In this document: positions 33,516 through 36,270 of the stretch, piece by piece
Layout: each line of letters starts with the position of its first letter
Position numbering within the stretch: the stretch's first letter is position 1
Assembly: GCA_049322715.1 (NCBI GenBank)
Contig: JBMOQP010000053.1
Coordinates: 1-36,270 of the forward strand
Length of the DNA: 36,270 nucleotides
Direction of reading: 5' to 3'
From: Thiofaba sp049322715
Lineage (GTDB): Bacteria > Pseudomonadota > Gammaproteobacteria > Halothiobacillales > Halothiobacillaceae
The notes under the pieces: generated by a model
What the model was told of the DNA's origin: nothing
The model's database searches: none
Seen by the model: the letters and a program-made list of their open reading frames with translations, nothing else
Program-made: the position numbers and the translations under genes

Positions 33516-36270
33516 CCAGCATCCTCGGCCTCTTCGTCCGCCACCGCGTGGCGGCCAACGTGATGATGCTGGTCGCCTTCCTGGTCGGGCTGCTCGCCCT
33601 GAACCGGATGAACGTGCAGTTCTTCCCGACCTTCGCGCTGGACGTCATCAGCGTGCGCGTGGTGTGGACGGGCGCTTCCGCCGAGGACGTCGAGAACGGC
33701 GTCACCACCCCGCTCGAGGAGCGGCTCAAGACCGTGGACGGCCTGAAGAAGCTAGCCTCCACCTCGGCCCAAGGCGTGTCCAGCATCACCCTGGAACTCG
33801 TGGAAGGCACCGACCCGCTGCTCGCGCTCGACCAGGTCCGGCAGCGGGTGGACGAATTCCGCAACCTCCCGCAGGACGCCGAAACCCCGCAGATCAGCCG
33901 CGTCTCCCGCTACGAGCCCATCGCCCGCCTGCTGGTGCGCGGCCCGAGCGTGGAGGAGCTTCGCCCGTGGGTGCGCCGGTTCGAGCGCGAACTGCTGGCC
34001 CGGGGCATCGACCGGGTCGACATCACCGGCCTTCCGGAAGAGCGCATCGCCATCGAGGTGCCGAGCGCGGTGCTGGAGACGCTCGGCCTGTCGCTGGTGG
34101 ATGTCGGCGAGCGCGTCGACCAGCTCGCCCGCGACGTGCCGGCCGGTATCGCCGGTGACCAGGACGGCGCGCGAGAGGTGCGCGGACTGGAACAGCGCCG
34201 CGACGCCGTCGCCTTCGAGAGCCTGCCGATAGTCAGCGATGAGAGTGGTCTGGTGCGGCTGGGGGACGTCGCTACCATTCAACGTGAAGCCCGTCCGGCC
34301 AGTCTGAATCTGTCGGAAAAGGGCGAGGCCGTGGTCGAGCTTCAGCTCCAGCGCGCGGAGACTGGCCATTCCCTCAAGGCCGCCCGCATCTTCGAGGAGT
34401 GGCTTACGGCCACCCGCCCCACCCTGCCGCCGAGCATCAAGCTCGAGGTCTACGACCAGCAGTGGGAACTGATCCGCGACCGCATCCAGCTGCTGGTCAA
34501 CAACGGCCTCTCCGGCCTGCTGCTGGTCATCGCCATCCTCTACCTGTTCCTGCCCGGACGGGTCGCGTTCTGGGTGGGCATCGGCATCCCGACCGCCTTC
34601 CTCGCCACCCTGGCGCTGCTGATGCTGTTCGGCGGCACCATCAACATGATCAGCCTGTTCGCGCTCATCATGGCGCTCGGCATCATCGTCGACGACGCCA
34701 TCGTGGTGGGCGAGGACGCGGACACCCACCGCAAGATGGGCGAGCCGCCCGAGCAGGCCGCCCTCGGCGGGGCGAAGCGCATGTTCTGGCCCGTCACCGC
34801 CTCCTCGCTCACCACCGTGGCCGCCTTCCTGCCGCTGATGCTGGTCGGCGGCGTGATGGGCAACATCCTGTTCGACATCCCTTTCGTGATGGTCATGGTC
34901 ATCATGGCCTCGCTGCTGGAGAGCTTCCTGATCCTGCCCGCCCACCTGAAGACGGCGCTCAGGAGCGAGGCCGGGAAGAAGGCCTCCCGTCTGCGCGAGA
35001 GGCTGGACGCGGGCTTCGAGCACTTCCGCGACAAGCGCTTCCGCCCGCTGGTAACCCTGGCGCTTGAGCGACGCGGCAGCACCGTCGCCCTCACCCTGGG
35101 CACGATGATCCTTGCCATCGGCCTGCTGGCCGGCGGACGCATCCCGTTCGTGTTCTTCCCCGCCCCCGAGTCGCAGGTGCTCTACGCCAACGCCACCTTC
35201 GTGGCCGGCACGCCGCGAGCGCAGACCGACGCCTTCCTGCGCGAACTGGAGCGCAGCCTGCGCGAGACCGAGGATGAGTTGGGAGGCCAACTGGTACGGA
35301 CCGCCGTCACCCGACTCGGCAGCACCGTCAGCGCGGCCGGCAGCGGAGCCGCCGCGGCCGGCGACCAGCTCGGCTCGATGATCGTCGAGATGGTTCCCTC
35401 CGAGCAGCGCGACGTGCGCAACGAGACCTTCCTCAACGCCTGGCGCGAGAACGTCCGCATGCCCGCCGGCCTGGAGAGCCTCACCCTCACCTCGCGCCAG
35501 TCCGGCCCGCCGGGGCGCGACCTGACCGTGCGCCTGACCGGCGACAGCGCCGATGCCCTCAAGGCCGCCGCCCTGGAGCTCGCGGAGACCCTCAAGGCCA
35601 TCCCCGGCGTGACCGACACCGTCGACGACATGCCCTTCGGCCGCGAGCAGCTCGTCTACCGCCTCACCCCGGCGGGCGAGGCACTGGGACTAACCACCGA
35701 AAGCCTCGGACGCCAGCTGCGCGCCGCCTTCGACGGCCACCTGGCGCAGCTGGTGCAGGTCGGCCAGGACGAGCTGGAGGTGCGGGTGCTGCTGCCGCGC
35801 GACGAGCGCGAGCGCCTGGACGTGCTGGAGCGCATGACCATCCGCATCCCCGGCGGCCCCAATGCCGGCCAGTTCGTGCCGCTCGCCACCGTCGCCGCGT
35901 GGGAATCCCGCCGCGGCTTCGAGGCCCTGCGCCACGCCGAAGGGCGGCTGGCGGTCGAGATCTCCGGCGAGGTCGACCGGACGCAGAACAACGCCAACGC
36001 CATCATGGCCGAGCTGAAGAAAGAGACCCTGCCCCGCCTGGCCGAGCGCTACGGCCTCGAATACAGCTTCGAGGGCCGCGCCGCCGACCAGCGCGAGACC
36101 ATGGCCGACATGCGCACCGGCCTGCTGCTGGGCCTCGCCCTGATCTACCTGATCCTGGTCTGGGTGTTCGGCTCCTGGGGCTGGCCGCTGGTGGTCATGA
36201 CCGCCATCCCCCTCGGCCTCGCCGGCGCCATCTTCGGCCACTGGGTCATGGGCATCGAGCTGACCATCCT
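33512..36270 (+). CDS. RND efflux pump, inner-membrane transporter (3' end outside window)
   Basis: Open from ATG 33512 to the window edge (919 complete codons, about 90% of a usual RND pump). It starts MTSILGLFVRHRVAANVMMLV with TM1, then a porter domain, TM2-TM6 with the proton-relay pair D-D in IMALGIIVDDAIVVGED, and TM7 with the second porter domain (RIPFVFFPAPESQVLYANATF). It is still in the second membrane bundle (LILVWVFGSWGWPLVVMTAIPLGLAGA) when it leaves the window. The shape fits the AcrB/MdtB-like hydrophobe efflux family. It is translationally coupled to the adaptor. Confidence 0.95.
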   Translation, partial: MTSILGLFVRHRVAANVMMLVAFLVGLLALNRMNVQFFPTFALDVISVRVVWTGASAEDVENGVTTPLEERLKTVDGLKKLASTSAQGVSSITLELVEGTDPLLALDQVRQRVDEFRNLPQDAETPQISRVSRYEPIARLLVRGPSVEELRPWVRRFERELLARGIDRVDITGLPEERIAIEVPSAVLETLGLSLVDVGERVDQLARDVPAGIAGDQDGAREVRGLEQRRDAVAFESLPIVSDESGLVRLGDVATIQREARPASLNLSEKGEAVVELQLQRAETGHSLKAARIFEEWLTATRPTLPPSIKLEVYDQQWELIRDRIQLLVNNGLSGLLLVIAILYLFLPGRVAFWVGIGIPTAFLATLALLMLFGGTINMISLFALIMALGIIVDDAIVVGEDADTHRKMGEPPEQAALGGAKRMFWPVTASSLTTVAAFLPLMLVGGVMGNILFDIPFVMVMVIMASLLESFLILPAHLKTALRSEAGKKASRLRERLDAGFEHFRDKRFRPLVTLALERRGSTVALTLGTMILAIGLLAGGRIPFVFFPAPESQVLYANATFVAGTPRAQTDAFLRELERSLRETEDELGGQLVRTAVTRLGSTVSAAGSGAAAAGDQLGSMIVEMVPSEQRDVRNETFLNAWRENVRMPAGLESLTLTSRQSGPPGRDLTVRLTGDSADALKAAALELAETLKAIPGVTDTVDDMPFGREQLVYRLTPAGEALGLTTESLGRQLRAAFDGHLAQLVQVGQDELEVRVLLPRDERERLDVLERMTIRIPGGPNAGQFVPLATVAAWESRRGFEALRHAEGRLAVEISGEVDRTQNNANAIMAELKKETLPRLAERYGLEYSFEGRAADQRETMADMRTGLLLGLALIYLILVWVFGSWGWPLVVMTAIPLGLAGAIFGHWVMGIELTI

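Noticed and set aside
33752..35290. Minus-strand open frame opposite the RND pump
   Set aside because: The pump frame has clear RND motifs and continues to the window edge; the opposite frame has none.

Overview
The window is a high-GC, gene-dense stretch of a proteobacterial chromosome, most likely a gammaproteobacterium near the Chromatiales/Ectothiorhodospiraceae. This is an inference from three things: the gene order fabD-fabG-acpP-fabF-pabB-pabC-mltG-tmk-holB-pilZ-tatD, the order rluC-HAD-sppA-clpS-clpA with infA, and a heat-shock locus that uses both an HrcA/CIRCE signal and a sigma-32-like promoter. No tRNA, rRNA, CRISPR array, prophage or transposase is visible.

Layout. Bases 1-3.1 kb hold the tail of an unknown plus-strand gene, a truncated minus-strand remnant of a type I secretion ABC transporter (cysteine-less C39-like domain), homospermidine synthase, an inositol-monophosphatase-family phosphatase and a small divergent protein. 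From 3.2 to 12.8 kb, a minus-strand chain of mostly overlapping genes runs fabD-fabG-acpP // fabF-pabB-pabC-mltG-tmk-holB-pilZ-tatD (fatty acid synthesis, folate precursor, peptidoglycan terminase, dTMP kinase, clamp loader, pilus factor, TatD nuclease). infA (plus) diverges from fabD. A second minus-strand operon, rluC-HAD-sppA-clpS-clpA, covers 13.2-18.6 kb. Next come rne (plus) with a leader of about 570 nt, then polX-PHP and a low-molecular-weight tyrosine phosphatase on the minus strand. The chaperone locus hrcA-grpE-dnaK-dnaJ (plus) fills 24.8-30.0 kb. Two YceI-family genes with a cytochrome b561 gene (minus) follow, and the window ends in an RND efflux operon (adaptor plus a pump gene cut by the window edge).

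The most unusual content is a dispersed family of small modular palindromic elements, about 80-250 bp each. They recur both between genes and inside reading frames. Each is a string of perfect hairpins. Loops and spacers are conserved (a CATCC-N-TGG core, a TCCTG loop, a GC-rich GCC/GGC hairpin) while the stem sequences differ from copy to copy with matching changes in both arms. Copies lie in frame inside rluC (middle of the catalytic domain), rne (degradosome scaffold region) and grpE (disordered N-terminus). Others encode abnormal C-terminal tails on tmk and mltG. Further copies flank the rne promoter and lie downstream of rne and of the small ORF at 2.8 kb. They behave like protein-coding palindromic elements, comparable in concept to the Rickettsia palindromic elements, and are the best candidate for something undescribed here. 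Other, more ordinary intergenic repeats sit between dnaK and dnaJ and downstream of dnaJ.
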